A DNA stretch of 59,164 nt from an uncultured Eggerthellaceae bacterium (GTDB taxonomy: Bacteria; Actinomycetota; Coriobacteriia; Coriobacteriales; Eggerthellaceae), in contig CAKTXN010000004.1 of the NCBI GenBank assembly GCA_934630905.1, forward strand, positions 1-59,164, in the 5' to 3' direction. Of this stretch, positions 16,902 to 25,908 are shown in pieces. Every line of letters begins with the position of its first letter. The stretch's first letter is position 1. A program made the position numbers and the translations under genes. Under the pieces are notes generated by a model. The model searched no databases. It saw only the letters and a program-made list of their open reading frames with translations, and had not been told where the DNA came from.

Positions 16902-18230
16902 CTACCGCGAGACGCTCATGTACGCCGGGCGAATAATCTTGCTTGAAGTAATCAGCTCTTCAATGCGATGTGCGCTCCAACCCACAATGCGGGCCACGGC
17001 AAAAATAGGCGTGTACAGCTCGCGCGGGATACCCAACATCTCGTACATAAATCCGCTGTAGAAGTCGATATTGGGGCTGGTCACCTTGCCGTTACGACGG
17101 CGTTCCGATATAAGCGCCGGAGCAATCCGTTCGACCGCCTGGTACAAGTCAAGATCCTTCGTGCGCTCTTTTTCCTTAGCCAGCATTTCAACGTAAACGC
17201 GGAAAATGCGTTCACGCGGATCGGAAAGCGTATAGACCGCATGGCCCATGCCGTAGATGAGGCCCTGATGATCAAACGCCTTCTTGTCCAAGATTTCGCC
17301 CAGATAGGAGCGAATCTCGTCTTCGTCTTCCCAATCGCGCACGTGCTCGCGAATATCATCCATCATTTCGGCCGCTTTGATGTTCGCACCGCCGTGGCGT
17401 GGGCCCTTGAGCGATGCCATTGCCGCAGCGAACGTGGAATACGTATCCGAGCCCGAAGACGTAACAACACGCGTAGTGAACGTGGAGTTGTTACCGCCGC
17501 CATGCTCCATATGCAGGATAAGCGCCGTATCCAAAACCTTTGCCTCTACAGGGGTAAAAGACATATCGGGACGCAACATGCGCAGCAGGTTTTCCGCCGT
17601 TGAAAAATCCTTGTTGGGGCGGTGAATGTACATGCTGTCGTAATTGACGTAATGGTTGTATCCGTTATAGGAATACGCCGCCAGCAGGGGCATGCGCGCA
17701 ATCAGCTGAATGCACTGGCGGATTACGTTTTCCACGCTCGTATCCACGGCGCGCTCATCATAAGCGGAAAGCGCCAGCAAACTTCTGGTAATGGTGTTCA
17801 TAACGTCGCGCGAAGGCATATCCATAATGGTGTCGCGCACGAAAAACGGCGGCAGCTCACGACAGCTCGCAATAACTTCCTTGAAGCGTTGTTCCTGTTC
17901 AGCAGAGGGAAGCTCGCCCGAAAGAAGAAGATGCGTAATGCGTTCGAACCCCAATTGGTCACCCAACGAAGTAATAAGTTCCTCAATGGTATGGCCGCGA
18001 TACCACAAGCGCCCTTGGTCGGGAACTTTTTGGGCACCTTCAACTTTTGACGAGCTGATTTTCGAAATATTCGTAAGGCCGGTCAAAACGCCATTTCCAC
18101 GTTCATCGCGCAGGCCCAGGTTAACGCCATATTCCTCGTAAAGACGTGGCGAAATGCTATCGTTTTGCAGACAGGTGGCAAGCAAATCCTGCGCGTAAGC
18201 GGCACAGGCGGAAGCATCATTCTGAAGCAT
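16902..18230 (-). CDS. gltA: Citrate synthase
   Basis: 442-residue citrate synthase condensing oxaloacetate and acetyl-CoA. Catalytic residues appear as His in MEHGGGNNST, His in GLIYGMGHAVY and Asp in NIDFYSGFMYEMLG. The HGGGNNST form is typical of a clade common in anaerobes and actinobacteria. I prefer ATG 18230, which has AAGGAGATGGCA in front, over the ATG at 18260 used in the longest frame. The chosen start overlaps the upstream regulator's end by 14 bp, so the two genes are translationally coupled. Confidence 0.93.
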   Translation of the reverse strand: MLQNDASACAAYAQDLLATCLQNDSISPRLYEEYGVNLGLRDERGNGVLTGLTNISKISSSKVEGAQKVPDQGRLWYRGHTIEELITSLGDQLGFERITHLLLSGELPSAEQEQRFKEVIASCRELPPFFVRDTIMDMPSRDVMNTITRSLLALSAYDERAVDTSVENVIRQCIQLIARMPLLAAYSYNGYNHYVNYDSMYIHRPNKDFSTAENLLRMLRPDMSFTPVEAKVLDTALILHMEHGGGNNSTFTTRVVTSSGSDTYSTFAAAMASLKGPRHGGANIKAAEMMDDIREHVRDWEDEDEIRSYLGEILDKKAFDHQGLIYGMGHAVYTLSDPRERIFRVYVEMLAKEKERTKDLDLYQAVERIAPALISERRRNGKVTSPNIDFYSGFMYEMLGIPRELYTPIFAVARIVGWSAHRIEELITSSKIIRPAYMSVSR

Positions 18231-18777
18231 TGCCATCTCCTTCCTCAAGCTCAACTTCAATAACAGTTTCCATCTGCTTCATGAGATTCAGAAGGCTCAT
18301 AAGGTTGCTAATGCCGAAACGCTGGATAACGCCGCTGTAATATTTAGCCAAGTGGCTGCGTTGCGCAACCAGGAATTCTTGACCCGAATCAGTCAAGGTC
18401 ACATACGTGCCTTCGCTTCCATCGCCGTCGTGACCCCAATTGATCAGGCCGCGATCGCGCAAATGTCCAATACGCGATGATGCCCGCCGTATGGGGATGT
18501 GCATTTTGTCCGATATGTCGCGCAAGTACACACGGCCGCCATAGATGTCGGCTAAAGACGACTCCTCTTCAATCACCAAAAGGGCAATATAATCAATGAG
18601 CTCCACGCCGGCGCTCAAGCCCGACTTGCTGAAATGGTACTTGCGCAAGGCAATTTCGTCGCAGATTTTAAGGATGTCGATATCCTGAAGCGGGATGGAT
18701 GGATGCGATTCTTCCCTGACAACACCCTTATCGCTTGTTGCAGCAAGGTCCGGTGAATTCGTGGTCGTATCGTCCAT
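18217..18777 (-). CDS. MarR-like winged-helix regulator coupled to citrate synthase
   Basis: 186 residues. A winged helix-turn-helix spans about 90-150: VYLRDISDKMHIPIRRAS is the turn, HLRDRGLINW the recognition helix end, and TYVTLTDSGQEFL the wing. N-terminal 30 residues look disordered; the C-terminal helix is probably for dimerisation. GAGAGGGGC precedes ATG 18777. Because it overlaps the citrate synthase start it is a candidate local regulator of that gene. The ligand is unknown. Confidence 0.82.
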   Translation of the reverse strand: MDDTTTNSPDLAATSDKGVVREESHPSIPLQDIDILKICDEIALRKYHFSKSGLSAGVELIDYIALLVIEEESSLADIYGGRVYLRDISDKMHIPIRRASSRIGHLRDRGLINWGHDGDGSEGTYVTLTDSGQEFLVAQRSHLAKYYSGVIQRFGISNLMSLLNLMKQMETVIEVELEEGDGNASE

Positions 18778-19046
18778 CGCAACGCCCCTCTCTTCGCTAT
18801 AGTATTGCTAAGCTCCTAAAAAATGCACTTTATCAGCCACTTTGGCTTTACCAGCTTGTTGGCTCCATCAAGTATTCAGCCCCGAACAGTTAATCAACGG
18901 CGCAAACTTCACGCAGCCGCACCAGGGCGCTTAAACCATTGGTAAAAAGATACCATGCTTAAAGCCACGTTCAGTCAACCGTTGCATGACGCTTTTGCAA
19001 CATCAGCGAAACGCACACCCCGAGCGGCTTCCACGCGCCGCAAAAG

Positions 19047-19718
19047 CTACGATTGCGCAATCTTCAGCTCGGTTGCCTTTTCTGCCAGCGCCGCAATGCC
19101 ACCGGTAACCGCAGCACCGGTAAGCATCGAAATGTTCTCTATGGGAAGCTCGGGATCGGTCGATAGCAAATGATGATACACGGCAAGAAACCCAGAGCAG
19201 AAATATGCGATGAAAATATCCAGATAGGGACCGAGTTCTTCTGACAGGCCCAACGCGTTATTCTCTTTGAGCACGTCCGCCAAAAACGGCTTCAAACGAT
19301 CCACCAAACGGTCGGTATTGACGCATTCTAAAATCTTTGTCCTTCGGTCGAAGTTCAGAAGGATCTCTTCGCACAGCACCGACAGAAAAGCCCCCGCGTC
19401 AATGCGCCCGTCTTTGTCCAGCGGAATCGAACGCAGCGTTTCACCGACATTTGCCATTTCCCTGCGAAGGAGCTCATCGACAAGATCGTCGATGGAACCG
19501 TAATGCAAGTAGAACGTCTTGCGGCTGATTCCCGCGCGCTTCGTAAGCATGGTCACGGTGATTTTAGAAAGCTCTTTTTCGGAAAGCAGCTCATCGAACG
19601 CCGCAAAGATCTGAGCCTCTGTTCTTTGAGAACGCGGATCGGACATGGGTTTATCAGACGTTTCGTTCTTCGCCTTCTCTTTTTTCTCTTTTGCCGCTTT
19701 CGCCTCTTTTGCCACCAC
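19047..19718 (-). CDS. TetR family transcriptional regulator
   Basis: N-terminal TetR helix-turn-helix: FAAFDELLSEKELSKITV, LTKRAGISRKTFYLHYGS, then a helical ligand domain. The start is uncertain. I use GTG 19718, which has GGGGGC about 7 bp upstream and gives a Lys/Ala/Glu-rich N-terminal extension; ATG 19646 would begin right at the conserved domain but lacks a ribosome site. It is divergent from the radical SAM gene across about 180 bp containing a palindrome (19822-19843), so it likely controls that gene and itself. Confidence 0.85.
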   Translation of the reverse strand: MVAKEAKAAKEKKEKAKNETSDKPMSDPRSQRTEAQIFAAFDELLSEKELSKITVTMLTKRAGISRKTFYLHYGSIDDLVDELLRREMANVGETLRSIPLDKDGRIDAGAFLSVLCEEILLNFDRRTKILECVNTDRLVDRLKPFLADVLKENNALGLSEELGPYLDIFIAYFCSGFLAVYHHLLSTDPELPIENISMLTGAAVTGGIAALAEKATELKIAQS

Positions 19719-19821
19719 GAAAATCGCCCCCAGCAAATTGTCAGAATCGTAACGTTTTTATTTAATACACGCTTTTTGCTACTTTGGTAATTGAAGTTTC
19801 TGTTTTTTATCAGTACATTTA

Positions 19822-19843
19822 CACTGTGTATTATGCCACAGTG
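19822..19843. promoter_or_regulatory. Candidate TetR operator palindrome
   Basis: CACTGTG and CACAGTG form a perfect 7-bp inverted repeat separated by 8 bp, in the AT-rich gap between the tetR-like gene and the radical SAM gene. Size and position fit a TetR-family operator. Confidence 0.55.
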
Positions 19844-19896
19844 AGTATTTGTAGGCATGAAGAATTTCAGGTCTTTTGAAAGCAAAGGAGCATGTC

Positions 19897-21324
19897 ATGA
19901 AAGCCACCGACCAAATCAAGCGCGCTGCCATGATGAAAACCGTGGACTATTTGCTGGCCGATCCTGAGAAAAACATCTGCAACATCATGAACATGCTGGA
20001 CAAAGTTGCGCCCGCAGATGTCTTCCCCACCCAGCGTGAAACCTTCAAGAAAGTCATTGCCGAAAAGAACAACTGGTATGAACTGATCATGAAGATCTTC
20101 GATTTGAACCCCGAGTTCCGCGACGAGTTCCTGAAGAACTTCATTGTCGATGGCAACCTAATGGCATGGCCGAAGCAGGAAGAAATGCGTGAGAAGCATC
20201 AGTGCAACATTCCGTGGGCCATTCTGCTTGACCCCACAAGCGCCTGCAACCTGCATTGCACCGGCTGCTGGGCTGCCGACTACGGCCACAGCCTGAACCT
20301 GACGTACGAAGACATTGACTCCATTATCAACCAGGGCGTTGAGCTGGGCACTCACGTTTACATCTACACAGGCGGCGAGCCTATGGTACGCAAAAAGGAC
20401 CTCATCCGCCTGTGCGAAGCGCATCCCGACTGCGCGTTTTTGTGCTTCACCAACGCAACGCTTATTGACGAGGAATTCTGTCAGGACGTCCTGCGCGTGA
20501 AGAACTTTGTACCCGCCATTAGCGCGGAAGGCTCCGAAGAAACCACCGATGCACGCCGCGGTGCCGGCACGTACCAAAGCATTGTGAAAGCCATGAAGCT
20601 GTTGAAGTCCCACGGCCTGCCGTTCGGTATTTCCGCATGCTTCACCAGCCAAAACGCCGAAAGCATTGCCAGCGAGGAATACTTCGACTGGTTGATTGAG
20701 CAAGGTGCTTTGTTCTGCTGGATCTTCACGTACATGCCCGTTGGCTCCGATGCCGCGCCCGAGCTTATGCCCACCGTTGAGCAGCGTATCCATCTGTACA
20801 ACTTCGTGCGCGAAATGCGTTACAAGAAACCCCTGTTCACGCTGGACTTCCAAAACGACGGCGAATTCGTGGGCGGCTGCATTGCTGGCGGGCGTCGCTA
20901 TCTGCACATCAACGCCGCGGGCGATGTTGAGCCGTGCGTGTTCATCCATTATTCCAACGCGAACATCCACGAGAAGTCCCTGCTGGAATGCTTGGAGTCC
21001 CCTATTTTCATGGAGTATTACAAGAACATGCCGTTCAACGACAACTTGCTGCGCCCCTGCCCTATGCTGGAGAACCCGGAATGGCTGCCCAAGCTAGTCG
21101 AAGCTTCTGGCGCAGAATGCACGAACTTGACCGCGCAGGAAAGCGCGTGCGAGCTGTGCGCGAAGTGCACCACGTTTGCCGAGGAATGGAAGCCTGTTGC
21201 AGAGCGCATGTGGGATGACCCCGCCGATCCTCGCTTCGAGGCGCGCAAAGACCCCAACATTGGTATGGCGAAGACGGACTTAACCCGTTTCGAGGCACTT
21301 GGCCGCACCATCAAGCGCGACTAG
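19897..21324 (+). CDS. Radical SAM protein with Cys-rich C-terminus
   Basis: 475 residues. The radical SAM CxxxCxxC motif is CNLHCTGC (about residues 116-123) and the SAM-binding glycines appear as YTGGEP. C-terminal cysteines (EPCVFIHYSN, RPCPML, CELCAKCTTF) could bind an auxiliary SPASM-like cluster. Substrate unknown; no peptide precursor gene is evident nearby. ATG 19897 is chosen because AAAGGAG lies 7 bp upstream; the TTG at 19876 has none. It is probably regulated by the divergent TetR protein. Confidence 0.87.
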   Translation: MKATDQIKRAAMMKTVDYLLADPEKNICNIMNMLDKVAPADVFPTQRETFKKVIAEKNNWYELIMKIFDLNPEFRDEFLKNFIVDGNLMAWPKQEEMREKHQCNIPWAILLDPTSACNLHCTGCWAADYGHSLNLTYEDIDSIINQGVELGTHVYIYTGGEPMVRKKDLIRLCEAHPDCAFLCFTNATLIDEEFCQDVLRVKNFVPAISAEGSEETTDARRGAGTYQSIVKAMKLLKSHGLPFGISACFTSQNAESIASEEYFDWLIEQGALFCWIFTYMPVGSDAAPELMPTVEQRIHLYNFVREMRYKKPLFTLDFQNDGEFVGGCIAGGRRYLHINAAGDVEPCVFIHYSNANIHEKSLLECLESPIFMEYYKNMPFNDNLLRPCPMLENPEWLPKLVEASGAECTNLTAQESACELCAKCTTFAEEWKPVAERMWDDPADPRFEARKDPNIGMAKTDLTRFEALGRTIKRD

Positions 21325-21380
21325 CAAGAAAAAACAAGCAGCTGAACAGCGCATACAAAACGGCTCAGAGCTAAAACGAA

Positions 21381-21425
21381 CGAGCGCGTCTTCGCCTGTT
21401 ATCGGGTGAGGGTGCGCTCGCGTTT
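21381..21425 (+). terminator. Probable terminator after radical SAM gene
   Basis: CGAGCGC (21381-21387) pairs with GCGCTCG (21414-21420), with further partial pairing inside, then CGTTTTA. Confidence 0.5.
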
Positions 21426-21526
21426 TACTTCCATTTTACAAACCTTTGAAAAGCAGCTTACAAACACGCCGTATACTCAAAAGCAAGAAAATGCAAAATG
21501 GATAAGAATGCACAAGAGGAAGCATT

Positions 21527-22450
21527 ATGAAGCAAGGGATTATCGACATCGGTTCGAACTCAATCCGACTGACCGTTTACGAGGTAGAAGGGCGCGCCTT
21601 TCGGATTCTATTCCGCGAGAAAGTGATGGCTGGCCTTGCAAGCTATGTAGAAGACGGAGCGCTCAGCGCAGAGGGCATCGAAAGCGCCTGCAGCGGCCTG
21701 CTGGAATTTCGCGCCACGCTGGAAACGCTGGGAATCGATAACGTTGCCGTATTCGCAACGGCATCGTTGCGCAATATCTCAAACACCGAACAAGCACTCG
21801 CAATCATCCATGCGGCAACCGGTTTTTCAGTGGATGTCATCAGCGGCGAAGAAGAAGCGCTTCTGGGCTATACCGGCGTCATGGAGGACCTGCGCATTGA
21901 AAGCGGCGCATTTCTTGACGTTGGCGGCGCCAGCACAGAAGTCGTATCGTTCGAAGAAGGCGTTATCACCAACTCCGCCAGCTTCCCTATTGGATCGCTG
22001 AGCCTGTATAAGCGCTGCGTGAAAAACATTTTACCTGGTGAAGGCTCCCTTCAGAAACTGCAGGGAGCCATTAGTCAGACCATTGACCCGCACGAGAACA
22101 ACGTTTCTCCCCGCGTGTTGGTGGTGGGCGTGGGTGGAACAGCGCGCGCAACGCTAAAGTTAGCGCGCCATTACTTTAACTTGCCCAAGAACAGGCAAGG
22201 GATAACGGCTGAACAGCTTGATGAGCTCACCGCGTTTCTGTGCAGCGGCACAAAAGATGCCACGAATCTGATTTTGCGGCACGAAGCGGACCGCATTCAC
22301 ACGCTTATCCCCGGCATGCTCATTCTGCAGCATGCATTTCACCTGTTCAGCGCCCAGCAGCTGATTGTTAGCAAATACGGAGTACGAGAAGGTTACTTAT
22401 GTCAGAAAATACTCAACGCGAATACGCATACACCCAAAACCGAGAACTAA
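21527..22450 (+). CDS. ppx: Ppx/GppA exopolyphosphatase
   Basis: 307 residues, actin-like ASKHA fold of the Ppx/GppA family: phosphate-1 motif GIIDIGSNSIRLTVYEVEG, FATASLRNISN, SGEEEALLGY, and phosphate-2 motif LDVGGASTEV. The GppA-type C-terminal HD extension is lacking, so it is the short form. It releases phosphate from polyphosphate ends, and some members also cleave pppGpp. AGAGGAAGC precedes ATG 21527. The 3' end overlaps ppk1 by 52 bp, so synthesis and breakdown of polyphosphate are co-transcribed. Confidence 0.92.
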   Translation: MKQGIIDIGSNSIRLTVYEVEGRAFRILFREKVMAGLASYVEDGALSAEGIESACSGLLEFRATLETLGIDNVAVFATASLRNISNTEQALAIIHAATGFSVDVISGEEEALLGYTGVMEDLRIESGAFLDVGGASTEVVSFEEGVITNSASFPIGSLSLYKRCVKNILPGEGSLQKLQGAISQTIDPHENNVSPRVLVVGVGGTARATLKLARHYFNLPKNRQGITAEQLDELTAFLCSGTKDATNLILRHEADRIHTLIPGMLILQHAFHLFSAQQLIVSKYGVREGYLCQKILNANTHTPKTEN

Positions 22451-24552
22451 GCTGGCTGCGTTTCAATCGTCGCGTGCTTGAAGAAGCATCTGACGCAAGC
22501 GTACCCGCGCTTGAGCGCCTGAAGTTCATCTCGATCTTCTGCAGCAACTTGGATGAATTCTTCATGATTCGCGTGGGCAGCTTGTTCGACATTACACGCA
22601 TCGACCCGCTTAAAACCGACAGCCGCACCGGCTGGACCGCCGACAAGCAGCTCGACGAGGTCTACAAGACTATCCCGGGATTGCTGACCATGAAGGAGCA
22701 TATCTATGCCGATGTGGCACAAGAGCTTGAGAAAAGCGGTATTTGCGACGTGTCCTTCGACGAATTGACCGCCGACGAAACAAAACGCATCAATCGATTC
22801 TTCCGCACGGACGTATTGCCCGTAATTTCGCCTATCCTTATTGGGCCGAACCATCCGCTGCCCCACCTGGTGAATAAGCGCCTATACGCCGCCGCATTGC
22901 TGGAACACAAGAAAGAAAAAGCCGTTGGAATCGTGCCGCTTCCGGGCAGTCTGCCACCGTTTGTCATGCTGCCCGATGGCAAGCGCTACATTCGCACCGA
23001 GAACACTCTTCTGCATTGGCTGCCAACCCTGTTCGATGCGTACACCATAAAAGAAAGTTGCGTTCTGGCGGTCACGCGCAATGCCGACATCAGCTTCGAT
23101 GACGAGAAGTTCGAAGACAACGAAGAAGATTATCGCCATCAGATGAAAAAGCTGCTCAAACAGCGCGATCACCTGGCAATTGTGCGCCTGGAGCTGAGCT
23201 GCCCCGTGTCAGAGGCGTTCCGCGAGAAGCTTATTTCCCTGACGCGCGTAAAACCGCAGCAGATGTTCGTGGACCGCTGCCCCCTTGCCATGGGTTACGC
23301 ATATGCCCTGGCCGACAGCCTGACCAAAGATCTTGCAGCAAAGCTTTCCTACCTGTCCCACAAGGGAAGATGGGCTATAGACCTGCATCAGGGACAATCC
23401 ATCATGGCGCAAGTGCAACAAAAAGATCACCTGCTGCACTTCCCCTATGACACCATCGATCCGTTCTTGCATCTTTTGAACGAGGCCGCTGAAAACCCGA
23501 ACGTTCTTTCTATCAAGATCACCATCTACCGCCTGGCAAAGACCTCGAAGATCGCGCAGGCACTGTGCCGCGCGGCAGAGCACGGCAAAGAAGTGCTGGT
23601 GCTTATGGAGCTGCGTGCGCGTTTCGACGAGGAAAACAACCTGACTTGGGCGCAAATGCTCGAAGAATCGGGCTGCCAAGTGGCATATGGCACCGAGGGC
23701 TTCAAGTGTCACAGCAAAGTGTGCCTGATTACGCTACGCAAAGGCAACAAGACAAGCTACATCACGCAAATCGGCACAGGCAATTACAACGAGAAAACAA
23801 GCGCACTCTATACCGACTTGAGCCTGATGACGGCCTCGCCCGAGATTGGCGAAGACGCTTCGGCGTTCTTCCGCAATATGCTGGTAAACAAGCTGGATGG
23901 CACCTACGAGCAGCTGCGCGTTTCGCCTTTGGGCATTAAAGAACTGCTGCTTGAGCAGATTGACCGCCAAATTGATCTGGGACAACAGGGCTACGTGTGC
24001 ATCAAGGCAAACTCTGTGACCGAGCGCGATATCATTGATAAGCTTGCGCAGGCATCGCAGGCGGGCGTAGAGGTTCAACTCATCATTCGCGGCATTTGCT
24101 GCATTTTGACCGGCGTACCCAAATACACCGAGAATATCCACGTGAACAGCGTTGTTGGACGTTTCCTGGAACACAGCCGCGTGTACCTTTTCGGTAAAGG
24201 CGACGATGCTCTGATGTATATTTCGTCGGCTGATCTGATGACACGCAACTTGAACCGCCGCGTAGAGATTGCCTGCCCCATCAATGATCCGCGCCTGCGC
24301 TGCCAGATTACCTGGATGCTTGAAGCACAGATGCGGGACACGGCAAAAGCAAGCATCATCCTTTCCGATGGCACGTATTGCCGCAAGAGCAGCGCCAACG
24401 CATTCGATTCGCAGGCATTCTTCATGGAGCATCCGCTGCAAGAGGCAACGGGGTGTGAGGAAAACGATAGCGATGCGCCTTGCGGTATGTCAGCGCACCT
24501 GAAAGCCCTGAAGGCGCTGCCCGGTAAGCTGATTTCGCGCCTTCGTGGGTAA
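22399..24552 (+). CDS. ppk1: Polyphosphate kinase Ppk1
   Basis: 717 residues, full length for Ppk1, which reversibly transfers ATP gamma-phosphate to polyphosphate. N-terminal domain begins with RELSWLRFNRRVLEEA and FCSNLDEFFMIRV. The phospholipase D-like halves carry the autophosphorylated His in HSKVCLI, with GTGNYNEKTSALYTDLSLM, and the second His in HSRVYLFG with SSADLMTRNLNRRVEI. GAGAAGG precedes ATG 22399 inside the ppx 3' end. The C-terminal 40 residues after the catalytic core are variable. Confidence 0.95.
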   Translation: MSENTQREYAYTQNRELSWLRFNRRVLEEASDASVPALERLKFISIFCSNLDEFFMIRVGSLFDITRIDPLKTDSRTGWTADKQLDEVYKTIPGLLTMKEHIYADVAQELEKSGICDVSFDELTADETKRINRFFRTDVLPVISPILIGPNHPLPHLVNKRLYAAALLEHKKEKAVGIVPLPGSLPPFVMLPDGKRYIRTENTLLHWLPTLFDAYTIKESCVLAVTRNADISFDDEKFEDNEEDYRHQMKKLLKQRDHLAIVRLELSCPVSEAFREKLISLTRVKPQQMFVDRCPLAMGYAYALADSLTKDLAAKLSYLSHKGRWAIDLHQGQSIMAQVQQKDHLLHFPYDTIDPFLHLLNEAAENPNVLSIKITIYRLAKTSKIAQALCRAAEHGKEVLVLMELRARFDEENNLTWAQMLEESGCQVAYGTEGFKCHSKVCLITLRKGNKTSYITQIGTGNYNEKTSALYTDLSLMTASPEIGEDASAFFRNMLVNKLDGTYEQLRVSPLGIKELLLEQIDRQIDLGQQGYVCIKANSVTERDIIDKLAQASQAGVEVQLIIRGICCILTGVPKYTENIHVNSVVGRFLEHSRVYLFGKGDDALMYISSADLMTRNLNRRVEIACPINDPRLRCQITWMLEAQMRDTAKASIILSDGTYCRKSSANAFDSQAFFMEHPLQEATGCEENDSDAPCGMSAHLKALKALPGKLISRLRG

Positions 24553-24572
24553 TGTTGTTGAAAAAATGACCC

Positions 24573-24753
24573 GAAAACGCCCAAATTCACGATACAGGGC
24601 AGGTGGAAATGCGACAACAGCCGCACCCATCTGCTCTGTATCTCAGTGACCTGGGGTTTTGCATGATTGCAAGGCGCTCAATACCCTTGAGCGTGGAATA
24701 AGCACGCGAATCGGCACCCCGACCTGCCCCGTATCGTTCATTTGCGCGTTTTT
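24573..24753 (-). repeat. Intergenic inverted-repeat element, family B copy 2
   Basis: Inverted relative to copy 1 at 11947-12119. Arms 24573-24605 and 24721-24753 share the CACGATACAGGGCAGGT / ACCTGCCCCGTATCG pair, and the interior holds GACCTGGGGTTTTGC, the reverse complement of the motif in copy 1. It fills the convergent gap between ppk1 and the ABC ATPase gene, where it could act as a transcription barrier. Confidence 0.78.
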
Positions 24754-24810
24754 ACGCCAAAAAAACGACAACATGAAACTCGGGCGGCATACTTACGGCA
24801 ACATCGCCCG

Positions 24811-25908
24811 TCAAATGCCCGGAATTGCCAGCGGCGTGCCCTCTACGTTGACAACCTTGAACGGTATATCGTACGTATCGGTGAGCGCTTGGGAGCTTAC
24901 GGCATCCAGGCCGCCCTGCGCCACCGCCACGCCATCGCGTACCAGCAAGAATCGGTCGCAAAAACGCAGCGCCAGGTTCACATCATGCAAAACCAGAATG
25001 GTAGCCAGGCCTTTTTCTAACGTCAACGCACGAATGGCCTCAAGAACCTCGAGCTGATTCTTGGGGTCAAGCGCGCTGGTGGGCTCATCCAGAATCATGA
25101 TTTCCGGCTCTTGCGCTATAGCGCGCGCAATGAACACTTTCTGACGCTCGCCGCCGGAAAGCTCGTCGCAATAGCGATTCGCATACGCCTCTAAGTTCAA
25201 GGAAGCAATGGAGCGCGAGACGATTTTTCGATCACGTTCCGTAATTGACCAGGTAATATGCGGTTTCCTTCCCAAAAGCACCTCATCGTAGACGCTCAAG
25301 TGCGGAACCATCTGCTGCTGAGCAACGTACGCAATATGCTGGGCAATCTCGCGGCGCGACATACCCGATAACGGCTTATTGCCCACGCGAATGCTTCCCG
25401 CTGCGGGACGTGTGATACCTGCGAGCAAGTCAAGCAGTGTTGATTTGCCGGCGCCGTTGTTACCCAAAATGCCTAAAACGGAGCCTGCTTTTGCTTGCAC
25501 GCTCAAGTCGCGAAAGACCGGCTGCGAACAATGGGGATACGCGTAACTCAGTCCTTGCGCCACCAACAGTGAATCCACCTGCGCAAACGCATCATGATGA
25601 TGCACAGGAATCGCATCGCCAGCATGACTTTCGCACGCAGAATCTCGTTCGATCACGCCTTCCTGCGCAGACGCTTGTTCCGGCTTATGCTCGTGGGGAA
25701 CGTCTCCGCCCTTATGCACGTGATAGTGGCTGTGGACCGTTCCGTCGGCGTGCTGGTGCGTATGGGCGTGGACAACGTTCGGTTCTTGGGACGGGTCAAG
25801 CAAAGGCTGCTGGGGCTGCCCGCCCAAAGGCTGCTGGTTCCGCCTGCCGTCCTGATCCAACGCACGGCCCTGGTCGCAGCCCTGTTGAAACTTTTGTTCT
25901 TCGCTCAT
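24811..25908 (-). CDS. FecE/FhuC-type ABC transporter ATPase with His-rich N-terminal extension
   Basis: 365 residues. The ATPase domain (from about 112) has Walker A GILGNNGAGKSTLL, signature LSGGERQKVFIARA and Walker B IMILDEPTSALD. The preceding 110 residues are unusual: Gln-rich at first, then clusters HAHTHQH, HSHYHVH, HEH and VHHHD, at least fourteen His in all, suggesting Ni, Zn, Co or Fe binding. Such a tail could be a metal sensor or store on the cytoplasmic face. It overlaps the permease gene by 4 bp (ATGA). It partners the FecCD permease and probably the binding protein at 27678. Confidence 0.9.
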   Translation of the reverse strand: MSEEQKFQQGCDQGRALDQDGRRNQQPLGGQPQQPLLDPSQEPNVVHAHTHQHADGTVHSHYHVHKGGDVPHEHKPEQASAQEGVIERDSACESHAGDAIPVHHHDAFAQVDSLLVAQGLSYAYPHCSQPVFRDLSVQAKAGSVLGILGNNGAGKSTLLDLLAGITRPAAGSIRVGNKPLSGMSRREIAQHIAYVAQQQMVPHLSVYDEVLLGRKPHITWSITERDRKIVSRSIASLNLEAYANRYCDELSGGERQKVFIARAIAQEPEIMILDEPTSALDPKNQLEVLEAIRALTLEKGLATILVLHDVNLALRFCDRFLLVRDGVAVAQGGLDAVSSQALTDTYDIPFKVVNVEGTPLAIPGI

